Below are positions 1 through 5,913 of a DNA stretch of 5,913 nt, one piece after another. The stretch lies in assembly GCA_947454745.1 (NCBI GenBank), contig CANGMV010000081.1, positions 1-5,913 of the forward strand, in the 5' to 3' direction. The DNA is from Bacteroidota bacterium (GTDB lineage: Bacteria > Bacteroidota > Bacteroidia > Chitinophagales > Chitinophagaceae). The position numbers were made by a program, and so were the translations under genes. Within the stretch, counting starts at the first letter, position 1. Each line of letters starts with the position of its first letter. The notes below the pieces were generated by a model. It was not told the DNA's origin and made no database searches. It worked only from the letters and a program-made list of their open reading frames with translations.

Positions 1-28
1 GTTTAATTTATAATTTAAGCATTTATTT

Positions 29-1666
29 ATGGAAACTACTTTTACGCTCTCTGGGCAATATGTAGATATTATGGGAAGGCAAATATTCCCAGCTACATTA
101 ACAATTAGGGCTGGTAAAATTGAAAATATTGTTGCTTGCGAATCAGCCCCATTACAATATATTTTGCCGGGCTTTATTGATAGTCATGTACATGTGGAAA
201 GTAGTATGCTAATACCAAGTGCATTTGCAAGACTAGCTGTGGTGCATGGAACTATTGGTACGATTAGTGATCCGCATGAGATTGCCAATGTATGTGGTGT
301 AGAAGGAGTGCACTATATGATAAAGAATGGGAAAAAAGTACCCTTTCATTTTTTCTTTGGAGCGCCAAGCTGTGTACCTGCAACTGTTTTTGAAACAGCG
401 GGTGCGGCAATAAATAGCGACCAAGTAGCTGAATTACTTGCTAGTAAGGATATTTACTATTTAAGCGAGATGATGAACTTCCCTGGTGTCTTACACAAGG
501 ACGAGGAAGTAATGAAAAAAATTGCTGCAGCACATAAAGCAGGCAAGCCTGTGGACGGACATGCTCCAGGTTTAATGGGCGATGCTGCCAAACAATATAT
601 TCAAGCAGGAATTAGTACCGACCACGAGTGCTTCACTATCCAGGAAGCGGTTGACAAATTAAGTCATGGCATGAAAATTTTAATTAGAGAAGGAAGTGCT
701 GCTAAAAATTTTGATGCCCTTTATGAATTATTAGACGATCATCCTCATATGATGATGTTATGTAGCGACGACAAACATCCTGACAGTTTATTAGATGGGC
801 ATATTAATACATTGTGTGCAAGGGCTGTCGCAAAAGGCATTGATGTTTTCAATGTTTTAAGAGCCGCGTGCATTAACCCTGTAATACATTATAAATTACC
901 AACTGGACAAGGATTAATTGGAGACGCTGCGAATATAATTGTTGTAGAAGATTTGATTTCCTTTAATGTAAAGCAAACTTATATCAACGGTGCCTTGGTT
1001 GCAGAAAATGGCAGTTCATTGATCCCTGTTATCAAAGAAGAAGCTATTAATTTATTCGATGCTGCTTTTATTACCGAAAGTGATATTCAAATTGACACAA
1101 CACAATACCCAAAAAATGCACAAGGCGCTATTCCTGTGATAGAAGCCATCGACGGCCAATTAATTACCAATTGCCTTTGGGAGCAACCAAAATTACTAAA
1201 TCATCTACTTGTTTCAAATACCGAAAATGATGTTCTTAAAATGGTAGTTTACAACCGCTATTTTGAAGCAACTCCAAAAATTGCATTTATTAAAAATTTT
1301 GGATTTAAGCAAGGTGCCATTGCTTCAACAGTAGCACACGATAGTCATAATATTATTGCAGTTGGAGTGGACGATGCAAGCTTAGTGAAAGCCATTAATT
1401 TAGTGATAGCGCAAAAAGGAGGTATTAGCTGTGTAAAAGAAGCCGAGCAAAAAGTACTTGCCTTACCTGTTGCAGGGCTGATGAGTGCCGAAGATCCCTA
1501 TATTGTAGCCCAAGCCTATACCGAAATAGACCTCATGGCAAAATCGCTGGGAAGTAAGCTAGGAGCGCCCTTTATGACCCTAAGCTTTATGGCTTTACTG
1601 GTTATTCCACACTTAAAATTGAGCGATAAAGGCTTATTTGACGGAGATCAGTTTAAATTATTTTAA
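29..1666 (+). CDS. ade: Adenine deaminase
   Basis: This 545-residue protein is an adenine deaminase (adenine + water to hypoxanthine + ammonia), a cytoplasmic purine-salvage enzyme of the metal-dependent amidohydrolase superfamily. Seen in the sequence: the signature [14 protein letters not shown] at residues 47-60, with metal-ligand histidines 53 and 55; [11 protein letters not shown] at 80-90; SEMMNFPGV around 146-154, with a conserved Glu147; DGHAPG at 176-181; STDHE at 196-200; and the metal-site motif SDDKHPD at 246-252. The C-terminal Ade domain has AHDSHN at 436-441 and ends in the family-typical [13 protein letters not shown] stretch. Length is normal for the family, so it looks intact. 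The ATG at 29 puts the beta-sandwich N-terminus right at the start. Only 28 AT-rich bases precede it, with no clear -7 element or ribosome site, so its promoter may lie outside the window. The upp gene follows after 42 bases, and purine and pyrimidine base salvage are thus side by side. Confidence 0.96.
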   Translation: METTFTLSGQYVDIMGRQIFPATLTIRAGKIENIVACESAPLQYILPGFIDSHVHVESSMLIPSAFARLAVVHGTIGTISDPHEIANVCGVEGVHYMIKNGKKVPFHFFFGAPSCVPATVFETAGAAINSDQVAELLASKDIYYLSEMMNFPGVLHKDEEVMKKIAAAHKAGKPVDGHAPGLMGDAAKQYIQAGISTDHECFTIQEAVDKLSHGMKILIREGSAAKNFDALYELLDDHPHMMMLCSDDKHPDSLLDGHINTLCARAVAKGIDVFNVLRAACINPVIHYKLPTGQGLIGDAANIIVVEDLISFNVKQTYINGALVAENGSSLIPVIKEEAINLFDAAFITESDIQIDTTQYPKNAQGAIPVIEAIDGQLITNCLWEQPKLLNHLLVSNTENDVLKMVVYNRYFEATPKIAFIKNFGFKQGAIASTVAHDSHNIIAVGVDDASLVKAINLVIAQKGGISCVKEAEQKVLALPVAGLMSAEDPYIVAQAYTEIDLMAKSLGSKLGAPFMTLSFMALLVIPHLKLSDKGLFDGDQFKLF

Positions 1667-1684
1667 AATTGACTCGAAGAAACT

Positions 1685-1692
1685 TAGTTTTG
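1685..1692 (+). promoter_or_regulatory. Bacteroidota-type -7 promoter element upstream of upp
   Basis: TAGTTTTG matches the Bacteroidota housekeeping -7 consensus TAnnTTTG exactly. It lies 16 bases before the upp ATG, which predicts a very short, A-rich leader of roughly ten bases. No TTG (-33 element) lies 17-23 bases upstream; the nearest, at 1669-1671, leaves only 13 bases of spacing. The element is therefore plausible but half supported, and upp may also be read through from ade. Confidence 0.45.
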
Positions 1693-1708
1693 AAAAAAAA
1701 TAGAAAAA

Positions 1709-2362
1709 ATGGTTCATCATTTAAGCGAAAAGCACAGTTTATTGAGTAATTGGGTAGCAGAGTTAAGAGACGTTAATGTGCAAAATGATAGAATGCGTTT
1801 TAGACGAAATTTAGAGCGTATTGGCGAGGTTGCTGCTTATGAAATGAGCAAATTAATGCCTAACAAAATTGTACACACAACCACTCCATTAGGAGTTCAC
1901 CAATCCAAAGTATTGGCTGAACAACCAGTATTAGCAACTATTTTAAGAGCAGGCTTACCATTACACCAAGGCATGTTAAACTATTTTGACAAAGCCGATA
2001 ATGCATTTATTTCAGCCTATCGCAAACACCATGACGATGGAAGTTTTGAGATAAGTATCGAATACCTAAGTTGTCCCGACTTAAACAATCGAGTGGTTAT
2101 TGTTTCCGATCCAATGTTGGCAACAGGCGCTTCCTTGGTAGAAACCATCAAAGCCATTACAAAAAATCAAACTCCAAAGGAGCTACACGTAGTGGTCGCC
2201 ATTGCAAGCAAAAAAGGCATTGAAACAGTAGAAGCTGCTTTAGGTAAAAATATCCCAATTTGGTGTGGAGACATCGACGACACCTTGAATGACCATAGCT
2301 ATATCATCCCGGGCTTAGGCGATGCTGGCGACTTAGCTTATGGAACCAAAATGCAATCCTAA
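1709..2362 (+). CDS. upp: Uracil phosphoribosyltransferase
   Basis: This 217-residue cytoplasmic type I phosphoribosyltransferase should convert uracil and PRPP to UMP and pyrophosphate (pyrimidine salvage). Seen in the sequence: ILRAGLPLHQGML at residues 78-90, the equivalent of the family's ILRAGL segment; the PRPP-binding loop VVIVSDPMLATGAS around 129-142; and the uracil-binding C-terminal motif IPGLGDAGDLAYG at 200-212. Length is close to the family norm of about 208-220. The GDAGDLAYG ending and the LPLHQG segment differ from the enterobacterial form (GDAGDRxFG, LGMVDG), but they are what I remember from Bacteroidota Upp proteins, so I do not treat them as a change of substrate. The ATG at 1709 is preceded by a run of A residues and a -7 promoter element, with no Shine-Dalgarno sequence, which is usual in this phylum. 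It sits 42 bases after ade and 36 bases before the EI24 gene. The EI24 gene lies in the same reading frame, beyond the upp TAA. Confidence 0.95.
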   Translation: MVHHLSEKHSLLSNWVAELRDVNVQNDRMRFRRNLERIGEVAAYEMSKLMPNKIVHTTTPLGVHQSKVLAEQPVLATILRAGLPLHQGMLNYFDKADNAFISAYRKHHDDGSFEISIEYLSCPDLNNRVVIVSDPMLATGASLVETIKAITKNQTPKELHVVVAIASKKGIETVEAALGKNIPIWCGDIDDTLNDHSYIIPGLGDAGDLAYGTKMQS

Positions 2363-2374
2363 AAAAGGAGTTCG

Positions 2375-2382
2375 TATCTTTA
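2375..2382 (+). promoter_or_regulatory. Near-consensus -7 element upstream of the EI24 gene
   Basis: TATCTTTA differs from the Bacteroidota -7 consensus TAnnTTTG only in the last base. It lies 16 bases before the TTG start of the membrane-protein gene, the same distance as the element before upp. No TTG appears at the expected -33 spacing. The call rests on similarity and position only. Confidence 0.35.
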
Positions 2383-2398
2383 CTGCAAAACCAACTAC

Positions 2399-3160
2399 TT
2401 GCTAAAGGAACTCATCATTTCAGTACGTGCATTTTTCCTTGCACATAAATTTATCATGCAACATCGTATGTGGAGATGGATGATTGTACCTGGTATTGTT
2501 TATGCTGTACTATTTGTAGTAGGAATGGACTATTTTAGTCAAACCTCTAGTTTTTTTATTGAGTGGATAATTTTAAAAACAGGTTTAAAATCCTGGGTGG
2601 ATAGTTTGAGTAGTGACTTGCTTGGATTTTTTATTACCATGGGTAGTTTCTGGCTCTGGTTTACACTGCTGCTATTTTATTTTGCCTTGTTCAAATTTAT
2701 CTTCCTCATTTTATTTTCTCCTTTCTTTACCTACTTGCATTTGCATATTGCAGCAATACAACGAAACGAAGTCTTTGTATTGGACTGGACAGCGTATCGA
2801 AAACTAGTATTTCGAGCAATTCAGTTAAGTTTAACCAATATGCTTTGGCAAACCGTATACTTAATTCCGATTATTTTGGTTTGTACCCTTCCAATCATTG
2901 GATGGTTTACTCCAATATTTACAATCTTAATGGAATGTTACTTTTTTGGTTATGCCATGTTGGATTATGGATTAGCAACAGAAAATAAAAACAGGATGGT
3001 TGCTGCAGCCTATGTGAGTCATCATAAAGGATTGCCTATTGCCAATGGGTTGGTATTTTATATCCTTCACCTTATTCCAATTGTTGGCTGGATGACTGCT
3101 CCTTTTTATGCATTAATCGCAGCACATTTAAATACGCAAGAAATTAAAGACAACGCATAA
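2399..3160 (+). CDS. EI24/CysZ-like multi-pass inner-membrane protein
   Basis: This 253-residue integral membrane protein is of the EI24 (etoposide-induced 2.4/CysZ-like) family. Seen: hydrophobic segments at about residues 28-46, 74-117 (probably two passes), 145-168, 170-190 and 215-243; the internal SPFFTYLHLHI at 107-117, resembling the post-helix motif of the family; and the C-terminal IPIVGWMTAPFYALIAAHL at 226-244, with the Ile-Pro-x-x-Gly-Trp pattern typical of EI24 proteins. CysZ imports sulfate, but most Bacteroidota members have no proven substrate, so transport is only a possibility. The start is TTG. The upp TAA is the only in-frame stop close upstream, no ATG or GTG lies between them, and the next ATG (residue 20) would remove the conserved N-terminal amphipathic stretch MLKELIISVRAFFLAHKFI. 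A near-consensus -7 element lies 16 bases upstream. The TAA overlaps the next gene's ATG by one base, so the two are probably translationally coupled. Confidence 0.82.
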   Translation: MLKELIISVRAFFLAHKFIMQHRMWRWMIVPGIVYAVLFVVGMDYFSQTSSFFIEWIILKTGLKSWVDSLSSDLLGFFITMGSFWLWFTLLLFYFALFKFIFLILFSPFFTYLHLHIAAIQRNEVFVLDWTAYRKLVFRAIQLSLTNMLWQTVYLIPIILVCTLPIIGWFTPIFTILMECYFFGYAMLDYGLATENKNRMVAAAYVSHHKGLPIANGLVFYILHLIPIVGWMTAPFYALIAAHLNTQEIKDNA

Positions 3161-3864
3161 TGAGTATTGGCAAAGTTTTTTTATTACCCATGTTATTGCA
3201 TGAAGAAGGCTGGGAAGCTATTCCGGCCGATACGCAAAAATGGATTGCGCAGTGCGATGCTTTTTTTGTAGAAAATGAAAAAACCACTAGGCGTTTTTTT
3301 AAGAAAGTGTGGAAGGAGATGGTGATAGATAATTATATTTGGCACGCTATTCATAAAGTAGAAACAGAGCAAATAAATAGTTTTGTTTCATTGCTCAAGC
3401 AAGGAAACAATATTGGAATTGTATCGGAAGCAGGATGCGCAGGTATTGCCGACCCGGGTCAAATTTTAGTAGCCGCTGCGCAAGAAGCAGGCGCCATTGT
3501 TAAACCTTACACCGCACCTTCTTCCTTATTGTTGGCCTTAATGGCAAGTGGCATGAATGGACAGAATTTTCAGTTCCATGGTTACCTGCCTATTGACAAT
3601 GCCGATAGAAAGAAAAAAATTCAAGCATTGGAAGCAGATGCGAACCTGCGAGGTTGCACACAGTTGTTTATTGAAACGCCTTACCGAAATAATCAACTAT
3701 TGGAAGCACTGATACAAAACTGCCATCCTCAAACCAGACTATGCATTGGTGTAGACATTACTGCACCCAACGAGTTTATTAAAACTGCGACAATTAGTTA
3801 TTGGAAAAACCACAAGCCGGAACTGCATAAAAAATTAGCGGTATTCTTATTAGGGAGTAAGTAA
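3160..3864 (+). CDS. Short RsmI-like SAM-dependent methyltransferase (tetrapyrrole methylase fold)
   Basis: This 234-residue protein has the tetrapyrrole (corrin/porphyrin) methylase fold and most resembles RsmI, which 2'-O-methylates C1402 of 16S rRNA. Seen: a beta-strand start GKVFLLP at residues 4-10; GIVSEAGCAGIADPG at 86-100, the counterpart of RsmI's GIVSDAGTPGISDPG; APSSLLLALMASGM at 119-132, the SAM-side loop; FHGYLPID at 139-146, matching RsmI's FxGFLPRK; and FIETPYRNNQLLEAL at 170-184, matching FYESPHR. It ends soon after these motifs, so the C-terminal helical domain that brings RsmI to about 280 residues is absent. The N-terminal TPIGNLxD motif of true RsmI is replaced by LPMLLHEEGWEAIP. 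Such short paralogues occur in Bacteroidota, often beside a genuine RsmI, so the target may be another RNA or a small molecule; I cannot tell from sequence. The start overlaps the EI24 stop (TAATG). The stop codon lies inside an inverted repeat. Confidence 0.85.
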   Translation: MSIGKVFLLPMLLHEEGWEAIPADTQKWIAQCDAFFVENEKTTRRFFKKVWKEMVIDNYIWHAIHKVETEQINSFVSLLKQGNNIGIVSEAGCAGIADPGQILVAAAQEAGAIVKPYTAPSSLLLALMASGMNGQNFQFHGYLPIDNADRKKKIQALEADANLRGCTQLFIETPYRNNQLLEALIQNCHPQTRLCIGVDITAPNEFIKTATISYWKNHKPELHKKLAVFLLGSK

Positions 3865-3883
3865 TTTCCGAAAATACTTACTC
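3855..3883 (+). repeat. Inverted repeat/hairpin 1 across the methylase stop codon
   Basis: GAGTAAGTA (3855-3863) is the exact reverse complement of TACTTACTC (3875-3883). Inside the 9-bp stem, after one A-A mismatch, TTT (3865-3867) can pair with AAA (3871-3873) around a CCG loop. The left arm contains most of the methylase TAA at 3862-3864. There is no clean T-run directly after the stem (AATTGCATTG follows), so it is not a textbook intrinsic terminator. It could be a weak terminator, an mRNA-stabilising 3' end or part of a switch with the next hairpin. Confidence 0.6.
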
Positions 3884-3885
3884 AA

Positions 3886-3912
3886 TTGCATTGTTTAATT
3901 TTTACAATGCAA
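3886..3912 (+). promoter_or_regulatory. Inverted repeat/hairpin 2 enclosing the likely comEC start codon
   Basis: TTGCATTGT (3886-3894) is the exact reverse complement of ACAATGCAA (3904-3912), with a 9-base loop TTAATTTTT. The ATG at 3907-3909, the best start for the ComEC homologue, lies wholly in the 3' arm, and an alternative TTG start at 3886 lies at the base of the 5' arm. Folded in mRNA, the stem would hide the start codon, so a role in limiting or gating translation is inferred. It follows hairpin 1 after only two bases. The biological role is untested, but the repeat itself is certain. Confidence 0.55.
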
Positions 3913-5175
3913 AATTCTTACGCATATTGGAGAGCGGCTCACCCACTTGTTTTTATTTCTCTGCATTTATACATAGGAATTTTAATCGGAGATTTCTTTA
4001 CATTAGTACATGTTACTTTTTTTAATCTCCATTTTTGGATTTCTTTTCTATTCATAATCAGCATCCTAGTATTAGCTGGGGCACAATTGCACGCGCAGTA
4101 CAAAGCAATGAATGGAATTATTGCTTCCTTGGCACTAATATGCTGGGGCATACTTATTCCTTCTACTATACAAAACTGTCCTATTTTAAACATTTCGTTT
4201 ATTGATCCAATCATACTAAGTTGCCGCAATTTTGTAATTCAAAAAATAGATAAAACCATACACAACAAACAAGCAAATGGCTTTGCATTAGCGCTTTTAT
4301 TAGGTGTAAAATCAGATATGAGCAAGGATCTAGTAGCCGCTTATACGCAATTGGGCATTATTCACATCATCGCAATTAGTGGCATGCACTTGGAAATTTT
4401 ATTTAAAAATATACAGCGACTTACTAGCTTACTTCCACGTAATAAATTATTTCTTTTAATAGAACTATTGTTATTATTAATATCGGTATGGACCTATACC
4501 CTCATGGCATTTGCAAGCCCTTCCATTGTAAGGGCGTCGGTGTTTTTTAGTTTATACATTATTGGCAAATATTTAGGGGTTAATAGTTTTACACTCAATA
4601 CAATTGCAGCAGGTGTGCTAATATTATTAATGTTCAATGCCAAAGGAATTCATCATATTGGCTTACAATTGTCTTACGCTGCCGTAATTGGTATTCACTT
4701 ATTTTATAAATTATTGTACAAGCTCCTCCCTTTGGACAACCCCATTGTAGATTTTTTATGGAGCAATTGCTGCATGAGTATTGCAGCGCAATTAACCACT
4801 TTTCCCATACTTATTCTTCATTTCCACCAAATAGCTGGCTGGGTATTAGTTAGTAACTTTATCATGGTACCGCTCAGTAATTTTATATTGTATGCGCTAG
4901 GTATTTTGCTTCTATTGCCAATACAATTTAAAGTAAGCTATTTATGGGCGCGATTAACCGAGCAATACATTTTATCTTTTAATGAATGGGTAGGATATTG
5001 GTTCACGCACACAAAGGCGAGTAGTATTCAGTTGAATATGCAACCCGTACAAATAGTCTTGTATTATATAATGCTTATCTATTTGTATTTATGGCTTTTT
5101 CATAAGCAGGCAAGCTATTTTATGGGTGTTTTAGCTTCAATATGCGCTTTTATCTTACTAAAGTTATTCAGCTAA
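3907..5175 (+). CDS. Compact ComEC/Rec2-family competence membrane protein
   Basis: From the ATG this is a 422-residue polytopic membrane protein carrying the ComEC/Rec2 Competence core, the channel that passes single-stranded DNA across the inner membrane during natural transformation. Seen: hydrophobic segments at about 15-35 and 44-85; FALALLLG at 126-133; LGIIHIIAISGMHLEILF at 149-166, the family's hallmark (usually GxxHLLAISGLHV); FASPSIVRAS at 202-211; GLQLSYAAVIGIHLF at 252-266; AAQLTTFPILILHFHQI at 293-309; and NFIMVPLSNFILYALGI at 317-333. Only about 20 residues separate the third hydrophobic segment from the core, so the N-terminal OB-fold/DUF4131 region has no space. The protein ends after two C-terminal helices, with no metallo-beta-lactamase domain. 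Common full-length homologues run to roughly 650-750 residues. The reading frame extends upstream to a TTG at 3886, but the ATG gives the expected beginning (YWRAAHPLVFISLHLYIGI). It may be a genuine minimal form or a decayed one; the unbroken frame and conserved motifs favour function. Confidence 0.85.
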   Translation: MQNSYAYWRAAHPLVFISLHLYIGILIGDFFTLVHVTFFNLHFWISFLFIISILVLAGAQLHAQYKAMNGIIASLALICWGILIPSTIQNCPILNISFIDPIILSCRNFVIQKIDKTIHNKQANGFALALLLGVKSDMSKDLVAAYTQLGIIHIIAISGMHLEILFKNIQRLTSLLPRNKLFLLIELLLLLISVWTYTLMAFASPSIVRASVFFSLYIIGKYLGVNSFTLNTIAAGVLILLMFNAKGIHHIGLQLSYAAVIGIHLFYKLLYKLLPLDNPIVDFLWSNCCMSIAAQLTTFPILILHFHQIAGWVLVSNFIMVPLSNFILYALGILLLLPIQFKVSYLWARLTEQYILSFNEWVGYWFTHTKASSIQLNMQPVQIVLYYIMLIYLYLWLFHKQASYFMGVLASICAFILLKLFS

Positions 5176-5182
5176 GGCCATT

Positions 5183-5211
5183 TTTTGTGGAAAATCTGCC
5201 AATTCCAAAAA
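5183..5211 (+). repeat. Imperfect inverted repeat between comEC and purH
   Basis: TTTT (5183-5186) and TGGAA (5188-5192) can pair with TTCCA (5203-5207) and AAAA (5208-5211), with G5187 bulged and a 10-base loop. In this A/T-flanked form it could act as a weak transcription end for either strand, but there is no uninterrupted T-run after the stem on the plus strand and the outer pairs are all A-T. Treat it as a possible structure only. Confidence 0.25.
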
Positions 5212-5223
5212 TCCAGAAGGGCT

Positions 5224-5231
5224 TAACTTTG
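5224..5231 (+). promoter_or_regulatory. Bacteroidota-type -7 element directly before the purH start
   Basis: TAACTTTG matches TAnnTTTG exactly and is followed by C, as is common. Only three bases (CCT) separate it from the purH ATG at 5235. With the usual few bases from this element to the transcription start, RNA would begin at or near the ATG, implying a leaderless message. No TTG lies 17-23 bases upstream; the nearest TTTG (5184-5187) is too far away. Confidence 0.5.
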
Positions 5232-5234
5232 CCT

Positions 5235-5913
5235 ATGGAAAAGAAAATACAATCAGCCCTCATTTCAGTATTCTACAAAGACGGCTTAGAACCCCTAGCA
5301 AGAACCCTACATCAGTTAAATATTACCATCTATTCAACAGGTGGAACCCAAAAATTTCTTGAGGATTTGGGTATACCATGTGTAGCAGTTGAATCGGTAA
5401 CAGGCTATCCTTCTATTTTAGGTGGTCGTGTTAAAACTTTACACCCATCGGTATTTGGTGGTATTTTAGGAAGACGTTATGAAGCGCAGGATTTAGCTGA
5501 AATGGCTGAGTACAAAATTCCAGAATTGGATTTAGTGATTGTGGACTTATATCCATTCGAAGAAACATTAAGAACAACTGATGAAGAAAAATTAATCATC
5601 GAAAAAATTGACATTGGCGGTCCATCGATGATTCGTGCTGCTGCAAAAAATTTCCGTGACTTAGTCGTATTGTCAGCAAAGGACGATTACCAAAAATTAA
5701 ATACAATGCTAATAGCACAAAATGGAACTACTACCCTAGAACAAAGGAAATCCTTTGCTGCTAAAGCTTTCGAAGTAGTAATGCATTATGATATTGCTAT
5801 CAGTAATTATTTTAATCCTGCTACAGGAAAAGTATTACGTTATGGAGAGAACCCACATCAGGTAGCTACTTTTTATGGCAACCTAGATAATTGGTTTACA
5901 CAATTAAACGGAA
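5235..5913 (+). CDS. purH: Bifunctional AICAR formyltransferase/IMP cyclohydrolase, N-terminal part (cut by window end)
   Basis: The first 226 codons of PurH are present and the frame is open to the window edge; full proteins have about 510-530 residues. PurH carries out the last two steps of de novo purine synthesis, formylating AICAR with 10-formyl-THF and closing FAICAR to IMP. The visible part covers the MGS-like IMP cyclohydrolase domain and the beginning of the transformylase domain. Motifs: IYSTGGTQKFLEDLGIP at residues 32-48; GGRVKTLHPSVFGGIL at 63-78, with Lys67; VDLYPFE at 103-109, with Tyr106; EKIDIGGPSMIRAAAKNF at 123-140, with Asp126 and Lys138; and RYGENPHQ at 202-209 opening the second domain. 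Lys67, Tyr106, Asp126 and Lys138 correspond to the cyclohydrolase active-site residues known from the vertebrate enzyme. The ATG at 5235 gives the usual family start (MxKKIxSALISVxxKDGL). It lies 59 bases after comEC, with its own -7 element. Its product IMP is also reached by salvage from hypoxanthine, the product of Ade upstream. Confidence 0.95.
   Translation, partial: MEKKIQSALISVFYKDGLEPLARTLHQLNITIYSTGGTQKFLEDLGIPCVAVESVTGYPSILGGRVKTLHPSVFGGILGRRYEAQDLAEMAEYKIPELDLVIVDLYPFEETLRTTDEEKLIIEKIDIGGPSMIRAAAKNFRDLVVLSAKDDYQKLNTMLIAQNGTTTLEQRKSFAAKAFEVVMHYDIAISNYFNPATGKVLRYGENPHQVATFYGNLDNWFTQLNG

Noticed and set aside
1..28. TAATTTAA-like sequence as a -7 promoter element for ade
   Set aside because: It matches TAnnTTTG at too few positions in very AT-rich sequence, and the upstream context lies outside the window.
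233..424. 63-residue minus-strand open frame
   Set aside because: It lies wholly inside ade, opposite a well-conserved coding region, and has no recognisable protein features.
1660..1669. Palindrome ATTTTAAAAT at the ade stop codon as a terminator or operator
   Set aside because: It is a short, pure A/T palindrome with no loop and no following T-run, of the kind expected by chance in AT-rich DNA.
1709..2362. Upp with altered uracil-site residues as a new specificity
   Set aside because: The GDAGDLAYG and LPLHQG variants agree with what I recall of ordinary Bacteroidota Upp proteins, so there is no reason to propose a new substrate.
2357..2369. TCCT-AAAAA-AGGA stem at the upp stop codon as a terminator
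   Set aside because: The stem has only four pairs and no T-run follows. The AAGGAG it contains is also about 28 bases from the TTG start, too far to serve as its ribosome site.
2613..2807. 64-residue plus-strand open frame in another phase
   Set aside because: It is a shadow inside the EI24 gene; its composition reflects the hydrophobic codons of the real frame.
3896..3903. TAATTTTT as a -7 promoter element for comEC
   Set aside because: It lacks the final G, sits in a T-rich hairpin loop and would place the transcript start beyond the ATG, so it is more simply explained as the loop of hairpin 2.
3939..4229. 96-residue minus-strand open frame
   Set aside because: It is antisense to the N-terminal membrane region of the ComEC homologue, with no start context or known motif.

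Overview
The window looks like ordinary chromosomal DNA from a member of the Bacteroidota, possibly the Chitinophagia/Sphingobacteriia side (a family-level guess from remembered sequence style). The DNA is AT-rich. Shine-Dalgarno sites are missing or badly spaced at every start. Several genes are preceded by the Bacteroidota -7 promoter element TAnnTTTG or a near match: TAGTTTTG before upp, TATCTTTA before the EI24 gene and TAACTTTG before purH. Two proteins also have the shape I associate with this phylum: a short RsmI-like methylase and an EI24/CysZ-like membrane protein.

Layout: six genes, all on the plus strand and tightly packed. (1) ade, adenine deaminase, 29-1666. (2) upp, uracil phosphoribosyltransferase, 1709-2362. 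(3) An EI24-domain membrane protein with a TTG start, 2399-3160. (4) A short RsmI-like tetrapyrrole-methylase-fold methyltransferase, 3160-3864, overlapping gene 3 by one base (TAATG). (5) A compact ComEC/Rec2-like membrane protein, best started at the ATG at 3907 and ending at 5175. (6) The N-terminal part of purH, 5235 to the window edge. No stretch over 300 bases lacks a gene. I saw no RNA gene, insertion sequence, CRISPR array or phage gene.

Functionally, the two ends concern nucleobases. Ade converts adenine to hypoxanthine, Upp converts uracil to UMP, and PurH makes IMP at the end of de novo purine synthesis. The middle three genes (membrane protein, methyltransferase, DNA-uptake channel homologue) are not obviously tied to that pathway. 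Genes 3 and 4 are probably co-translated.

The most unusual structure is the methylase/comEC junction. Two perfect 9-bp inverted repeats stand two bases apart: one covers the methylase stop codon and the other encloses the likely comEC ATG in its 3' arm. The ComEC homologue is also much reduced, with no room for the usual N-terminal OB-fold region and no C-terminal metallo-beta-lactamase domain. I found no clear evidence of a wholly new system; these are the points worth following up.
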